Counted from the first letter of the stretch, positions 12,101 to 25,123 are shown. The stretch: 64,000 bases of DNA from Isoetes taiwanensis (GCA_021234155.1 JAJEKV010000005.1:9852572-9916571), one strand, 5' to 3'. Notes: generated by a model not told the origin, from the sequence alone. Made by a program: numbers and translations.

Positions 12101-13270
12101 AGCCCTCTTTTTTAACAAAGAATGAGACAATTCTTCTATTCAGTTTAGCTGTTTTGCAAAGGCCCTTCTATTTGTGTCAAAGATTGATTGCAGTGCTTCA
12201 TGGCGACTTCTTGCTCTCCATATGCATCAGATCCTTTGCATATTTGTGGCTGCAAAATGAATCCTTCCAAGCTGTCCACTATAGCTTTATTGTCTTTGAA
12301 TTTTGGTGGTTTGAACACCTAGACCAGCAACCATTTGGTCGCGACTCCTTAGAATATCTTCCTATCTTTTTCATCAGCATTCCTACAAATATTATTAACA
12401 AGTTTGCCAACATCTTTTGACAATCTTTTCTTTTTTTGTGCTGAAATCACCATTCACCTTTGGCTTGTTCATCACCGCATTTCTCTCTCTGCCTTTGTCT
12501 TTCTTTTCTTTGTTCAAAATTTCTTCCAAAAAAGAACACCTAAAGAAGCTAACAAAAGTTAATTTGTAAAGGATTCATAAAAACAACCGGAGATACAACT
12601 TTGACATACCTTCAATATCCATTGAGCTTGTGCTCATTTGCTATAATTCACCATGTGAAGTCCTCGCCATAAAAATCACCGCTTCTTCATAACAAAATTC
12701 ACCACTAATTTCGAAAGATAAATCAAGAACTATTACCGCGAAGTTTCTTTTTACACAAAACAAACAACAATATAATAAATCCTTTAATTACCCGGATCCT
12801 CTACATCTCAGATTTGTGTCATTCTCCGACAACTTCAAGATAAGCTTTTCACGTAAACATCCACCACCTTAGATGAAGTTTACATTCAATATCATTTCAA
12901 GATTCACTGGGTTATTACAAAGACTAAACAAGCACTACCAACATACCTTCATATCTCGCTTCATGTAGAATATCCTCTCGGTTTTGTTTCATCTTGGACA
13001 GCTAGGTTCGCTCTCCTATCAAGGCAACAGCTTAAAAATTAGTGTCCACGCTAGCCAAGAAATCGTGCAAGAAGCTTATGGCATACCTCTACCAGAATCA
13101 TCTTGTCATCAAAATTTTGTCGAAACTAAGGCACTCCATAAATCTTCTGATTAATAAATTGTTGTAAGCCCTATAGAATTGTGCCAGATCAAATTGCACT
13201 CCTGGCTCTGGCCAAAGAAGACTGTGAAGGCGGAATCTACCCATAGTGGGATGATGAATGAATTGCAAAA
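9150..13270. other. AT-rich stretch without a supportable gene
   Basis: Only short open frames are present on either strand. The minus strand from about 11640 to 11050 has scattered coding-like pieces, such as CKIVDTLSYQPAQIVSTFRG at about 11400-11470 and HNYMKEVSDPNNSREC at about 11130-11180. No domain is recognisable and the frame shifts repeatedly. A run of 20 A residues lies at 10624-10643. The stretch is probably old repeat DNA. Confidence 0.35.
10624..10643 (+). repeat. poly-A run of 20
   Basis: An uninterrupted A run lies in AT-rich DNA. It could be the tail of a retroposed copy on the + strand, but no matching target duplication or source gene can be seen. Confidence 0.5.
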
Positions 13271-13467
13271 ATTTTGCAAGAATACCGACACATTAACACC
13301 GCCATTTCCTATTTCCCTCAATTCCAAAATTCAGCTCCGGCGCTTCTAAACGATCCAAGAAAAGAATCTCCTCCCGCCGTGAATTTTGCATATGACGGCC
13401 AAATGGACAGGCGAAATTCCGTGACCCGGTGGGGAGCGAGCGTGAAGCGTCGTTAATGAAGTTGGCA

Positions 13468-13517
13468 GGTTTTTTTGACATGGGTGTCATACATGCTTTT
13501 GCATATGTCGAAAAAAC
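13468..13517. other. short inverted repeat (hairpin)
   Basis: GTTTTTTTGACAT at the left is nearly complementary to ATGTCGAAAAAAC at the right, giving a stem of about 13 bp around a loop of about 24 nt. The loop holds a second small palindrome-like piece. No flanking gene gives it a role. Confidence 0.45.
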
Positions 13518-14299
13518 ACACCCTACTCTAGATCACCAGTACTAACCCGCTCGGAGTGCTAGCTTCCGGATGAACTACTAAACACTACTCTACATGCACG
13601 CTCGAGGCTCCCTCTCGTCGGCATCTCCATGAGATGTGAAGTGTTCGAGGTAGCTCCGCTCTCGCGGAATCGCTCAGCTCACGGGGAGGCTGCCATGCTG
13701 GGTACCCTGTGAGCCCGATTCAGCGGAGTTCAGCTGCCAGCGTTCCAGGCTGTTGGAGCCCGAGAGAAAAGAGGCCTAGGAGGTTAGGGTTTGAGCCTTT
13801 ATAGGTTAGGGTTCCTACATGTTAGCATGCCGATGAAGCCAATAGAGTATGTGTCGCGTTGTGGCGGGTGCCCATCAGAGTTAAGGCCGTAATGAAAATG
13901 GTCTTAACCTAAGGTTAACTAAGTTATATGAAGATGGCAGGTCATTGCCACAATCTATGGTATACAAGGTATGAAGATAGGAGCTTGTAGTGAGCGATTC
14001 AAGAAACATATGCGTGTTATGGTATATTTCTTTGGAAGAGCGTCACGAGGAGCTATGCTAGAATAAATATAAAATTTCAAAATAGCCAAAGGAGGCGCTG
14101 AGAAGGGGAGGAGCATTAAGAAGGGAAGTTAGAAATAATCCTAAAGATCTAATTGGTACTAGGGCTGCCAAGAAGAAAGTTTGAGATCTGATGTAGTCCA
14201 CTCTACCAAAACATCCGCACCATATGTTCAAGCATGTTATGTCTGCTGCATAGGCAATTCCAGCGGCTACTTTATTCTGAATTTCAATAAAATTGACCA

Positions 14300-16500
14300 A
14301 TTAAGAGGTATTTCCGGTGTAAGGTACTCTTCATAATTTGGCTCTACACATCATTGCTATTATTAGTTCCATTTGGCCCTCCATACTATTTACGGCTTAA
14401 TTTGTTTTGCATCATAGATCAAAGTGAGATAGTAATATAATAGCACGTTTTACGTTAGCGCACATTCCCACATTATGTGGTTATCAATTGGTCTAAGAAA
14501 AGAAATTACCTCCCTTTATTTGATTTCTTTATTGAAAAGTTTTCAAGCGAAAGTATGTATGTATGTAAAGTAGGTAAAAGTAATAATGTATCACGGCGTA
14601 ATACAAAGGAAGAGCATCGGAGTTAACTTTTCCCTAATATTACCAACCATAAGGGTAGCTTGATTTTACCTTGGTAATGTTGCCTTATTGTATTCTTCTT
14701 TCTTTTGACTAAGTGTCTTGAGCACGCAAAATTTAAAAAGCACAAACTAAACTTTGTAATCTTTAAAAGTATTGCACAAAGCATCACGAAGAGCGCAAGC
14801 GATAACACATAGTCAAACTAAGCGAGTTTCTATTGTACATTATAATGATCGCCGAGAACGCTGTTGCTTTGCTTTCGAAGATTGTAAAGCCAATCATTTT
14901 GTTAAATTAAAGTGTAAACAAATGTAAATATCTATCAAATCCTAAAATTTAATGAGGCCATTGCCCACATCATTTTAAAGAAATATTAGGTTTACCAACA
15001 TTTTACCATTACCTTGTATGGACTGGTTTTTGAAATGCATTGATAGTCATAAGTTTTTATGATCAACATTGATAGCGTAGAAATATCAGAAACCGAGAAT
15101 AATTTGGATGGTTTTCTTGAAACATAATGAGCTTATTCACAATTCATTGACATAAATTGATTTTTCATGATATAAAGAATGATGCTTACCAGCTCAAAAA
15201 GCGCTTTCTTTGATGCTTCACGGAATTTGCAAGCGTGTTACTATTATCCACGAAGCTATGAACACTTTTGGTAGGCATCGGCATAGGCAATCGATAAAAT
15301 CATTTGTTAATCTGGTGACGCTTATGTCGTGCATTATTTTGTTATTTGTCGAGGAGTATTCTAATCAATAAAAGCTGCCCCGGAGAAAAATATACATACG
15401 GATCTGCAAACTAGCGACCCTAGCTGTTGGCGGTTCGTTACAATGCCACAAATCATAAACTCAGCGAGATTCCGGTAAAGGATCTAAACTGTCGAGAAGG
15501 AAAACAATAGATCCTCGGGAACAACTAAGATAGTACCTCACGGAAGCGAGAAACGTTTAATCAAAATTGCAATCGAGAGCCACCACAACAAACCCGAGAA
15601 AGAAATTCGCCTCTGTGAACTCGATCGACCAACCCAGGGGTTACACTAACTGGTTCTTCACTGCTTCTCAATTTGTATGATGACACACATCTTACCCCAA
15701 TGGTAACCCCTCCCGGTTGCATCGTTTTCTAATGTCTTGAAGCTTGCCAGTTCACGCGTCGCCGGATCGCGTTCAAAGAAAGGTGAACCACGCGCTTTGA
15801 TCGCCGCTTGCTACCCACAGTGGAAGAAACAAACCGGCTTTGATGATGACCATTTGCTAAGCGAGATGCCATAAACCATAATATGCTTGCCGGACCATCA
15901 CGGAAGGAATGAGAATATAGCGGTTTATCAAAACAAACATGTAAGGAAAGAGGAAAAAGAAGGGCTTCTTATCTTGCTCCAAGCTCCTAATGGCATCGGC
16001 TCCATCCGTAACTTTCTCCTTCCCTTCCTTTAACTACATTAAGCAGAAGATAAACCACCAGGGCCCCGGTCACACCATGCTATGCTTGAGGATTGGCCAA
16101 GCGAGTAATATTTGAAAAACCTACAAATGATGGATGCGGGTTTTTGTTAGGTGCGCGATTTTCGCGAGAATTGCAAAAAGGGATGCTACTTGGTCCACGA
16201 GTGCTGCGGCGATCTTGAAGGATTGATTGCACCCAACTCTGATGCCGACCGGGGCTAATGCGGTGACAAATTTTAAGGCGGGGAGTAAAGCGAGCGATGA
16301 CCTAACCTTGAATTTTGTATACTTGCGCCCTTGATTTTTGTATTTGCCACATGGGCATATAAGCCAACATTGCATCATTTGGCCATACGTCATCAACCAT
16401 GCCATATCATCCAAAGCGTATCATTCTCCATCTTGCGCCCTTACTAGGTTCTTTTCAAAGCTGGGCTTATGAAGTTTTCCCCATTTAGGTGTAACAAGGT
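14300..16500. other. no supportable gene
   Basis: The first kilobase is AT-rich. From about 15.4 to 16.3 kb the composition is more balanced. No frame longer than 100 codons occurs and no domain is visible. I see no terminal repeats. Confidence 0.35.
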
Positions 16501-16531
16501 GTTTTAATATGCGCCCGTTGGGTTGGCTCAG

Positions 16532-16770
16532 GTGAAACCCTTCCTGACCTCATGGAAACCCTTCCAGAGGAATTTCCATGGAAACCCATCCTTCAGTTCA
16601 TTAAGGCAAGAAGGGTTTCCACTTAAAACCGTTCTAATTTTTAGGTGGAAACCCTTAAATTTCTAAGTTTGGAAAATAGGAAGGGTTTCCATGAAATAAG
16701 GAAGGGTTTTCCATTTTAAAAGCTAGGAAGGGTTTCCCGCGAAAAATAGGAAAGGTTTCCACCCTTTTTT
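16532..16770. repeat. cluster of nine GGAAGGGTTTCC-type motifs in both orientations
   Basis: GAAACCC cores occur at about 16534, 16555, 16580 and 16647. The reverse GGGTTTCC type (once with a single extra T or a base change) occurs at about 16612, 16683, 16704, 16729 and 16754. Spacing in the second half is 21-25 bp. Forward motifs lie mostly left and reverse motifs mostly right, so a transcript could fold into alternative hairpins. The cluster is not part of any recognised gene. Confidence 0.7.
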
Positions 16771-19700
16771 AATATTTATAATGTTCCGCGCGGCTTTTTC
16801 AATGGACCATGCTTTTTCTAGGCGGATGCCCATTAATGGGGCAGCTCATAAATATGCAGAATCACAGAAATTCAAAATTTAATTCATATGGGAAACACTT
16901 CACCTTTTGCTTGGCACTTTTTAGGGCTATGATTTGTGGTTTTGAAAATCTCATGGCTTTTGGCTTATCACGATTTGAAATTTTTCATGGACACGGCTTA
17001 TCCATAACGTAACCCTTACGATTCCTCCACGACATATCGTCCCATGGCAGGTCTTTCGAAATGCGATACGGTGGTATTAGCATTGAGAGGCAGCGGGAAG
17101 GCGACTCATAGAGGGAGAGGGTTTTGGTACCACCATTATCTTTTTATTTTTTCAAAGAATATTGTTAATTTGGAAGGCTTCTTTTAGCCAATTTTGTTCC
17201 TTTCATGAGAGGTCAATCTTGTAGACTCAAAGATCGACCCACATGCTATCGGGCGTTCAAAACTTTGGTACTCAAAGAGTAGAGCCTTTTCACATTTTGT
17301 TTTTTTGTTCAAGGGAATATTAACTTGCATTGACATTTATGCGTTTTATTTGTCTGAAGACTTTTTGAAGCTACAACTATTCGCGGTTTTCTTCAATGGC
17401 GGGTTAATTGATGTCGGATATACTAAGTGAACTTTTCCTGCAGTATGAGCCGCGCCATTTCGTCCGAGGAAATTTGTTGCCTAAATTTGTCCGCGGATGA
17501 AGATGAAGATATTGTAAGGTTTTACTTGATGGTGCATCCTTTTTTACGTATATTTTGTTGGCCTCCCAACTATCCGCTCTTTGCTATTAGCTCGACCCTT
17601 AGATATGTGTCCACCATCTTTTTGTTTTTACTTCATGAAACTTCTGTTATGATTGTATTTGCTTACTTTGCCAAATCATGAGTTTGTGTTTCATCATGGT
17701 TATTTATGATGCAAGATCATATGGCGTCATTACTAGGCATTGTTTGAAGTGATGTGATTATTCTTGCAACTTTTTAGCGACTGCTATTATGTAAGGAGTA
17801 ATGCTGACTCTCAAGTGTTAAAGCTACATTGGAATGCGGCGGATATCGTTTGTGTTTACAATTGATTTGGTTTGATAGAATCATGCACATCTTGGGTGTT
17901 TATTCTATGTTAAATTTGCTTTAATTTATAAGAAAATGGCACCTCACCGCATAGTTATCATTTTTTTACTTGAGTTTGAGGAGGTTACTACTTGGCGGTT
18001 GATCAGTGATTTTCTTTTGGTCTAAATCACACCTTGATCAGTGACTCACAATAGCTTTGAAATTTTGCGAATTCATCACGAGGTTATACACATAATGCCA
18101 ATATTTAGAGTTCCCTTAAGGTATCTCAAAATTCTTTTAGCGGTGTCAATGTTCTGGGCCGGGGATTATTGTTATTACCTTAATATGTTTTACACTCAAA
18201 AGGCTATATACGGTCTTATGCAGGTTTGCTAGATAAGACAAACATCCAATTAGTGACGTAAAGTGTATTTTTCCATTTGCCTTTTTCTCTTTCTGCGTTT
18301 TGGACACGCATATGAGCTGAGATCTTGTGCCACGGTACTAAAGAGTGCATTGCTATGTTACAATCACTCATATTAAGTACCGGCATATTTACAACCATGA
18401 GTTTCGGCATTTCAATGTCGGCAATTTATTTTCGATCTGTAATATTTCAATGCCCGAGAAACCTCTTAGAAGCTCACCGTCGTCATTTGAAGCGTTTGTT
18501 GGCAGCACAATGAAGGCCAAGACCTTTGTGCATTTTTGCAACCATGATATTGTCATCAACATAGAGCTATATAATACACCATTGCTTCCCATCATTGTAT
18601 GCGTACAAATTCCCATCACATTTTAACTTTTTCAATTTGTTGTTCTAAGAGATAATTATCAAAGCACATTTTACCCACTCTTTTGGTATTACCTTGTCTC
18701 AACCCACTTAGCCCCGCCCTATTTAATCTCTAAACTTTCCTTCTTTTTCCTCAAATCTGATGCGAACTTTAAATGAATTTCTTCTTTAAATTTTTGCATT
18801 AAGAAACTTCTTTGTGCTTACATCCATATAATTGAATTTCCATGTCACATGAGTTTGCAATATTTGCTTGTTCTCAAACTATTAATTTTGACTAATGGTG
18901 AGAATGTTTCGGCATCAAAATCTAACCCTTTCTTGAGTAAATCCATGCTACAAGCCTTGCCTTGAATTTTTTTTGTTTTCCCATCAATGCTGGCTTTATC
19001 CTAAAAATCATTTATTGCCAACTTAACATTTTTTACCTGGTGGCTTATCAACCTTGATATAGGTCTGTTCTTTTGAATGATTGCCTCTCGTCCTCCATGG
19101 CTTTGCTCCGAGTTTTTGAATCATCACTTTTTATAGCTTCTTTAAATTGTTGTAACTTATCAGTTTCTAACACTAGAATATCAAATACAGAGTGAATTTC
19201 ACCTTTATCATGATGTCTTTTACTTCTACACTTCAGGTTCTACCATGACACAATTCTAGTTTATAGGCTTGCTTTCCTTGACCAAGATGCAGGCCTCGAG
19301 TTCTTGGCTTTTCCTCTTTGGCTTTTCCACTTAGAGTCTGACTAGCTCGGGGTTACACTATCTTGGTTTTGAGGTAATGGGCTGTCTGAGGTTCAAATTA
19401 CCACGATGGAGCTTTTTGGCTATCTTGTGCCTCGGTTTGTCTTCATCTCCATCCTCACTATCGCATGAAGGAATTTCCCTTTGTATTCCTTTTTTAGATT
19501 GATCCGGCGGTATGCTCAGTTGTTTCTTCCACATGGGTGTTAGTTTAGTCGTGCTTCAAAGATATTATGATCATTAACATTAGGAATTGTTTTCATTTAA
19601 CACTACTCTCTACTAACCAAGATTTTCTATGAGCGGGATCATACAACTTTGTAATAGCTTTTGAATGCAAATCCTTACCCTACCATATATGCAATATACT

Positions 19701-20257
19701 CGGTCATCAAGATTTTTCCTAATTCTTGAGGAATGTGAACAAAACCCAAACAACAAATGACCTAAATGTTCCTTAGCAGGAGTTTTTTCTTGACCCACCC
19801 ATTTTGGTCACATACCTTTTATGTATAGATGGCAATATGTTTTGAGACATGAACTCTTGCTTTCAAGCTTCACTCCATAAAAAATTTGGTAGACACGAGT
19901 ATTTTAGCATGGAGCAAGGCGGCGTGAAACAGAATCTATTTTTTCTCAGCACTCCCATTTTGTTGTGGAGAATACCTACAAGTCAAGCTGCCTTTTAATA
20001 CCAGTTAGCACAATACCACTTGAATTCTTTTGACCCATTGTTCCCCTCCTGCAGCCACGATCTTATGCATTTAACTTTCCTTTATGTCTCTAGCTCTACT
20101 TTGCTTCAAAATAGTTCAAAGCTTCGAAAACACAGTCTTTTGTCTTCAACAGATAACATCTTGTTCTTCTGCTAAAATCATCTATGAAGGTCATAAAATA
20201 TTTATGTCCTTCTATTCCTGTTATATTAATAGGCCCACAGATCTGTGTGTATTAGAT

Positions 20258-20509
20258 CTAACGCTCTTTTAGCTCTTTTTGCATTTGTTTTAAATGCAAG
20301 CCTTGACAACCTGCACACAACATTTTTCCTTCATCTACTTTTGCTGTTATAAACTTGTTTTTAATGAGCAAATCAATATTGGATGAATGATTGTGGCATA
20401 ACCTATTGTGCCAAGTTGTCTTTGATGGATATTCAACAAGGTTGATAGACAAAGTATGATCTTCATCAAAACCAAACAAATTGCCTACTCTCCTTCCAAT
20501 AAACTTCAA
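20258..20509 (-). pseudogene. copia GAG-pre-integrase fragment
   Basis: This is an 83-codon open stretch. It carries TWHNRLCHNHSSNIDLLIKN and then CAGC about 24 residues on, the His and Cys pattern of the GAG-pre-integrase zinc-binding domain of copia polyproteins. In the intact family this domain precedes the integrase core and helps bind DNA ends. The frame ends soon after, so the piece is a remnant of the element at 18.05-22.0 kb. Confidence 0.7.
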
Positions 20510-21865
20510 AATATTATTAAGAAATATTTTGCATTCGAGCTTCTCAAAGACAACCTTATAACCAAGATCTGGGATTGTGGCCCAAAATTAAATTTCTCTC
20601 ACAAGTTTTGGCACATAAAAACTTCTTTAAGCATCACACTTTTTCCATTCAAAATCAAAGCCGGTTCTAATATTCTAGAATCTCTAATCTTTTTGCACCC
20701 ACCATCTCCAGCTGAACTTGTCCATTCTCCTTTTTACATTCTTTTAAAATCTTAAAATCATGCACTCTTGACTTTTACGCTCCACGAATCTATATTAAAA
20801 CTTATTTATCATTTTGTTAAAATCCACGAGAAACATTAAGTACATGTTTTACCTCAATGTCATCGAGTTTTTCTTCATTTGTTTCTTCCATAATATTCAA
20901 CATTTCCTTTAAACGAATACCCCTTCCTTTTAGAGATCCATTTGTGCTCTTCCTCAAACTCTCCTTACTTCCTCAATACCCTTTGGACTTGGGCAGTTGC
21001 GGACATATAGCCTTTACCATCACAATTAAAGCACGCCGGTGTACCTTCCTTGGACATTCATTTTCGGATGGCGATCTGGGTTACGATATAACCCAGGGCC
21101 CCAATCTTTCTTTTACCAAAGCTGAGTACCACCTCCCTCTTTTCTGCTTCAGCATAAAACAACACTTCTAGAGATTGATCATCCTCTTGCATACCCTTTG
21201 TTGCTCAAATTCGGTTCAGAATGATCCTCAAGGCATGCTCTCTTTTTTGATGTGGCCATATTTCTACTCACTAATGTTGCGAAGGCTGGGTGTGAGAAAC
21301 AGCTCTAGGCAGTGCCAATGTTTGAGTATTGTTCACTTAAAACATTTCTAGCTCCTTTAAGATCTGCCACAATTGAATCAAACTTCTCAAAATGCATTAG
21401 ATCATCTTTTCAAATAACTTTGGCTTTCTTAGTTGTTTTTCCAACAAATCAATTTGAGATGAACTCTTTACCTCATATTGATTGCAGTCTTGCTTACATT
21501 TCATGTGGCTAGCCACATCTTAGCCCTCGGGTTTGAAAATGGGGTTTCCTACATTGCTCAAATTATACGGTGTGCTGCTTGACTGTGGTTTCGTCGACCA
21601 CACTGACAGCGTTGAGTGCGAGAAGATACTCGAGCCTTACGCTCCAGCCTCTCTGGACCACTTGAGCGCTTTGGACTTACATTACAGGCCCGTTTGGCTT
21701 GGGTAGCTCTAAGCTTGACCACCATCCTCAGATGCCATAAGTTTCAAATTCAGAAACAGACTTATTAGATTCCTTCAAACTTGAAATCCGTTATCCCCCT
21801 TGAATACTTCCAATTTGGTTTAACAAATTAGGTTGCAAATCATGTATAGTGACTCAAGCCAAAGT

Positions 21866-21882
21866 GGCTCTACGATACCAAT
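21866..21882 (-). other. primer-binding site and LTR boundary of the copia element
   Basis: Read on the minus strand, an LTR terminus TTCCAACA is followed by TTGGTATCGTAGAGCC. This is the usual plant copia primer site for tRNA-iMet except for inserted bases between TATC and AGAGCC. On the + strand the LTR therefore begins TGTTGGAATT at 21882. Its far end is uncertain; CCAACA at 22015-22020 would give an unusually short LTR of about 139 bp. Confidence 0.55.
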
Positions 21883-22599
21883 GTTGGAATTAAAGCCTAC
21901 TAGATGTTCACCTTCACAATCTACTTGACAAACTTCTCAAACAACTTTACAAATGATATTCAAAGGTTTGCAAGTTTTATAGACAAGACAAATGGGCGAG
22001 ATTGATCCTTGCATCCAACAAGTCAAGTGTATACCAATATCAAACGCCGTTTCTCGAAATTCACCGCTTAAACAAAGGAGCCACAATATGGTCACTAATC
22101 CCACTTGCAATTATCAAGTATATTAAATAAAGCACATACCCAATGAAATCATGATCATTAATGCCCCAAAACTCACGGCTATGAGATTGGCTCAAACAAC
22201 ATAGCTACGATTGACGACTTGAAATAACCCTGTTCTTCTTGGTAACTCGGCTTAGATCAATGCAATGCTGGTCAGAATTGTTCTTCTAAGCCTCTTAATA
22301 CAATCGATTTATATTTGATTCCTCGATCGGTTTCGGTTGGATAAAGAATTCTAAGTTAGAATTCTTTAGTATGGAAATATATCCGCAGGCATCTTCCTTG
22401 AAATCAGCTTTTGAACCATTGGATTCAAAATTCTAACTTTCAATACTTGTTTTAATATTAGTTGCATCTCTTAACCATGTCATTGCATTTCCAATATAAC
22501 CTCAACTTCGAGTGTTCTCCCGCCTTTGTGACTATGGTTTATTGACATGAATCTACGAGATTCAAGCGCATAGAGGATTTCACATGACACCTGTTTCTA

Positions 22600-24850
22600 A
22601 CATTTTCTTGCCTGATGAAGCTTGTAGATTGAAAATATTTCAGACATGTTTAAGGAAGTCTTCTGTTTCAAAGGATTTGGATCTTGGCACCCTTACAAAA
22701 TTCACAATGTGGATTCAGGTGGAGGCGGAATATCCATGATTTGTCAACGTGCACTTTTGATTACATTGATGACATGAATCCGGATTACCACTTCCTTGAT
22801 TGCAATATTTCACATATGGCACTGAGGTTAGTTTTTCTTACTGTCAGTTGGCTATTTATAAAACAAAAGCGGTTAACATAATCTCTTTACGGTTTGTGCA
22901 AATAAAAGGGACCGGAATGGACAATAAGGTTTTTTTATTTCTCCATGTTGCAACTATCAAATTTGTGGGCAAATTTTTGCCTTTTTGAAATGATGCATAA
23001 GTAAGAGAGCTGCATTCATTTGTGGGAAATATTTAATGCAGAGGGGAGAATCTTGTAGTAGAATAAATGGACATTTCCACGTGTATAATTTGATGTGCCT
23101 TTATAAAGTGAAATGAAATCTCCCTTCAGTCCTATAGTGACTCCTATAGTTCTCCCTTCAGTCCTTCAGCAAAACCACATACACATCCTATAGTGACTCC
23201 TATAGTGAACGTAAGCTGCCTTCAATGTTTTGACTAACAACGTATGTCCTTTTTGAGCCTTATTAAACATGCAAGTGCATGAATATATGAACCATTGGCG
23301 ACATTTTGAATATAGCTTCCAAAAGCTATTGTTTAAACTGCACGAGTTCAACTAAAGCTTGTCATGCCGAATGAAGGTGCTTATTTGAGATTATATTCTT
23401 TAGATGTTTTATCTCTTCAGTCTGGTTGATGAAGACCAACAGAGCATAGAGCACTCCCATTTTTTTTTTTTTGGAGCAGGCATGCTTGGCGAACCAAGTG
23501 GACAATTGCTAAGAAGATGTAAAGAGCAACTTTACAAAGACAAATTCTTGATGTGTCACGAAGGAGATGCGCCGAGCAACTTCCGCCAATACAATTTTCA
23601 GATCTACACAGATGGTTTTTTTTTTGAAAAGTGGGGACGTAGACATTTAATGTTGCATGGTCTAAGGTTAGCTAAAGCAGTTTCAAGAAAAAGGCTATGG
23701 ACAACAAAGTGGTCTATGGAACTTTAAATGAAAGCATGGGTGAAAATAGAGGTTACCTACTAGGAATTTGGTGATATCTTACGCGGGATATCCCTTACAG
23801 TGCAACAAAAATCGATGGGTGGAATCACTTTCGACCAAGCTATGCGTATGGCCCAGGTTACTACGCATTTTTGGTGATTTTACGCCCTTTTGAATAGTTG
23901 AATTAGGGAGGCGGCGGAGGAGATTTTTGATTCGCGACAATCAACTCCTCTATCTCTCTCATTAGAGCCACGATGGGAAGTCCCTCGAGGCAGGTTGGAG
24001 CTATATTGGCTTAGAGATCCATGCCCTAAAAGAATTTGAGCAAAAAAAAATGGCTAAGGGTTAGGCCTTGATCGGCGTGGTTGTCACGATTCTTGTAATT
24101 TGGTGAGATGCGGAAGGGACTACCCTACGAATGTCGACAAAACCCAGGATAACCTATGTTACCAAAGAACATATACAACTTTCCCTAATGGTCTTGCACA
24201 TTACATGCGAGCATTATTTTTCTTTTAATTTAAATTTTATGACACCTTAGAATTTGAATGAAAATGTGTTTTTGATCTTTCATATTATGCCTCATTAACA
24301 TACTACAAAATTAAATTCACACCCTTCTAGAACATCACAACAAAAGAATTAGCCCTTCTTCTTAAACCATGTTGAGCATAATAATTCAACCCTATGATGA
24401 GACATCATGAACGCACCGCCTTCCTCACATGATAGTCTCTTGAACAGTGAGCCTACAGCGAGGATGTGATAATATTCCTTGTATATTACAAAAGATACAA
24501 TTAGTAGAACCACTAGATAACATGTAAAACTTGCAAAATTTAATGATGATTTACCCATGTCAAGAGACATTCATGTGAATTTATTAACAATTAGAAAGTT
24601 TCGGTTGTCAAAGTGGAATAGTAATTCGATTGTGATTCCAAATTAACTCACACTCATGCTTAAGAAAACACATAAAAGTCTGCACTTATTCTTTGTTACA
24701 ATCACTTTTGATGAATTATTACTTGCTTGGCACATGTTTTGTTAGATGGAAAATTCATTTATTGACACCTTACAATTCCTCACATAGGTTTGCACTACTT
24801 ACTTTGTAAATACTATCACAAATGCCTATAATGCAAGTAATCAATAGTAA
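22600..24850. other. no supportable gene; one unrecognised open frame
   Basis: The longest coding-like piece is on the + strand at 23404-23727 (107 codons, with GEPSGQLLRRCKEQLYKDK in the middle). It has T-rich homopolymers inside and no recognisable domain. A 20-bp CCTATAGTGACTCCTATAGT direct repeat occurs at about 23131 and 23187. The rest is AT-rich. Confidence 0.3.
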
Positions 24851-25094
24851 CAAAACATATTTTCCTATCGCTAAAACATCACAAACAGAAATTATACATG
24901 ACCAACAAGACATAGATATTCAATCACAATTACATTAATTCGATCGCACCATTGCAATTGCTCCCAAAAATTTGGGGCAAGAGGTTTCCCAACTTATACA
25001 ATTTTTTGCCCTAGATAAGTTAAATCTACCATTTTTTTTTACTTTTTAGCTTACGATTTTTTTTTTTTTACTTTTTAGCTTATGCCCGATGAAA

Positions 25095-25123
25095 AACCCA
25101 GCAAAGCTGGGCACTTTTTCTAG
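25095..25123 (+). mobile_element. Helitron 3' terminus (hairpin plus CTAG)
   Basis: CCCAGC-AAA-GCTGGG forms a 6-bp stem (extendable by an outer pair). Eight nt later comes CTAG at 25120-25123, followed by T. Helitrons end in CTRR, have a short GC-rich hairpin about 10 nt upstream, and insert between A and T. The paralogous copy at 52690/52691 reads A then TGTTCTATAAATAAC, the same flank without the element. The end therefore coincides with an empty-site junction. The 5' TC end and any Rep/helicase gene are not identified; it may lie within the AT-rich DNA upstream or far away. Confidence 0.7.

Larger units (their letters stand above)
18050..22020 (-). mobile_element. decayed Ty1/copia LTR retrotransposon
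   Basis: Minus-strand motifs run from high to low coordinates in copia order. A primer-binding site complementary to initiator tRNA-Met (TGGTATC then AGAGCC, with one or two extra bases) is at 21866-21880, directly after an LTR end TTCCAACA. A degenerate Gag zinc knuckle (CFNCDGKGY) is at about 21005-21035. The GAG-pre-integrase motif (TWHNRLCH, CAGC) is at 20258-20509. A post-integrase stretch (KNLDDRVYCIYG) is at 19613-19798. Reverse-transcriptase motifs are FDAETFSPLVK near 18900-18945 and LYVDDNIMVA near 18541-18570, and KRILRYLKGTLNIGI lies at 18096-18150. Integrase before reverse transcriptase defines Ty1/copia. Frames are broken by stops, and a matching 3' LTR is not visible. Confidence 0.75.

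Noticed and set aside
13780-13815. TTAGGGTT pieces that recall the plant telomere repeat
   Set aside because: Only isolated single units (also near 32080), not the tandem TTTAGGG array needed for telomeric DNA.
21882-22020. A 139-bp LTR that would make the copia element a TRIM
   Set aside because: The element has Gag, integrase and reverse-transcriptase remnants, so it is not a TRIM. The right end CCAACA may be chance.
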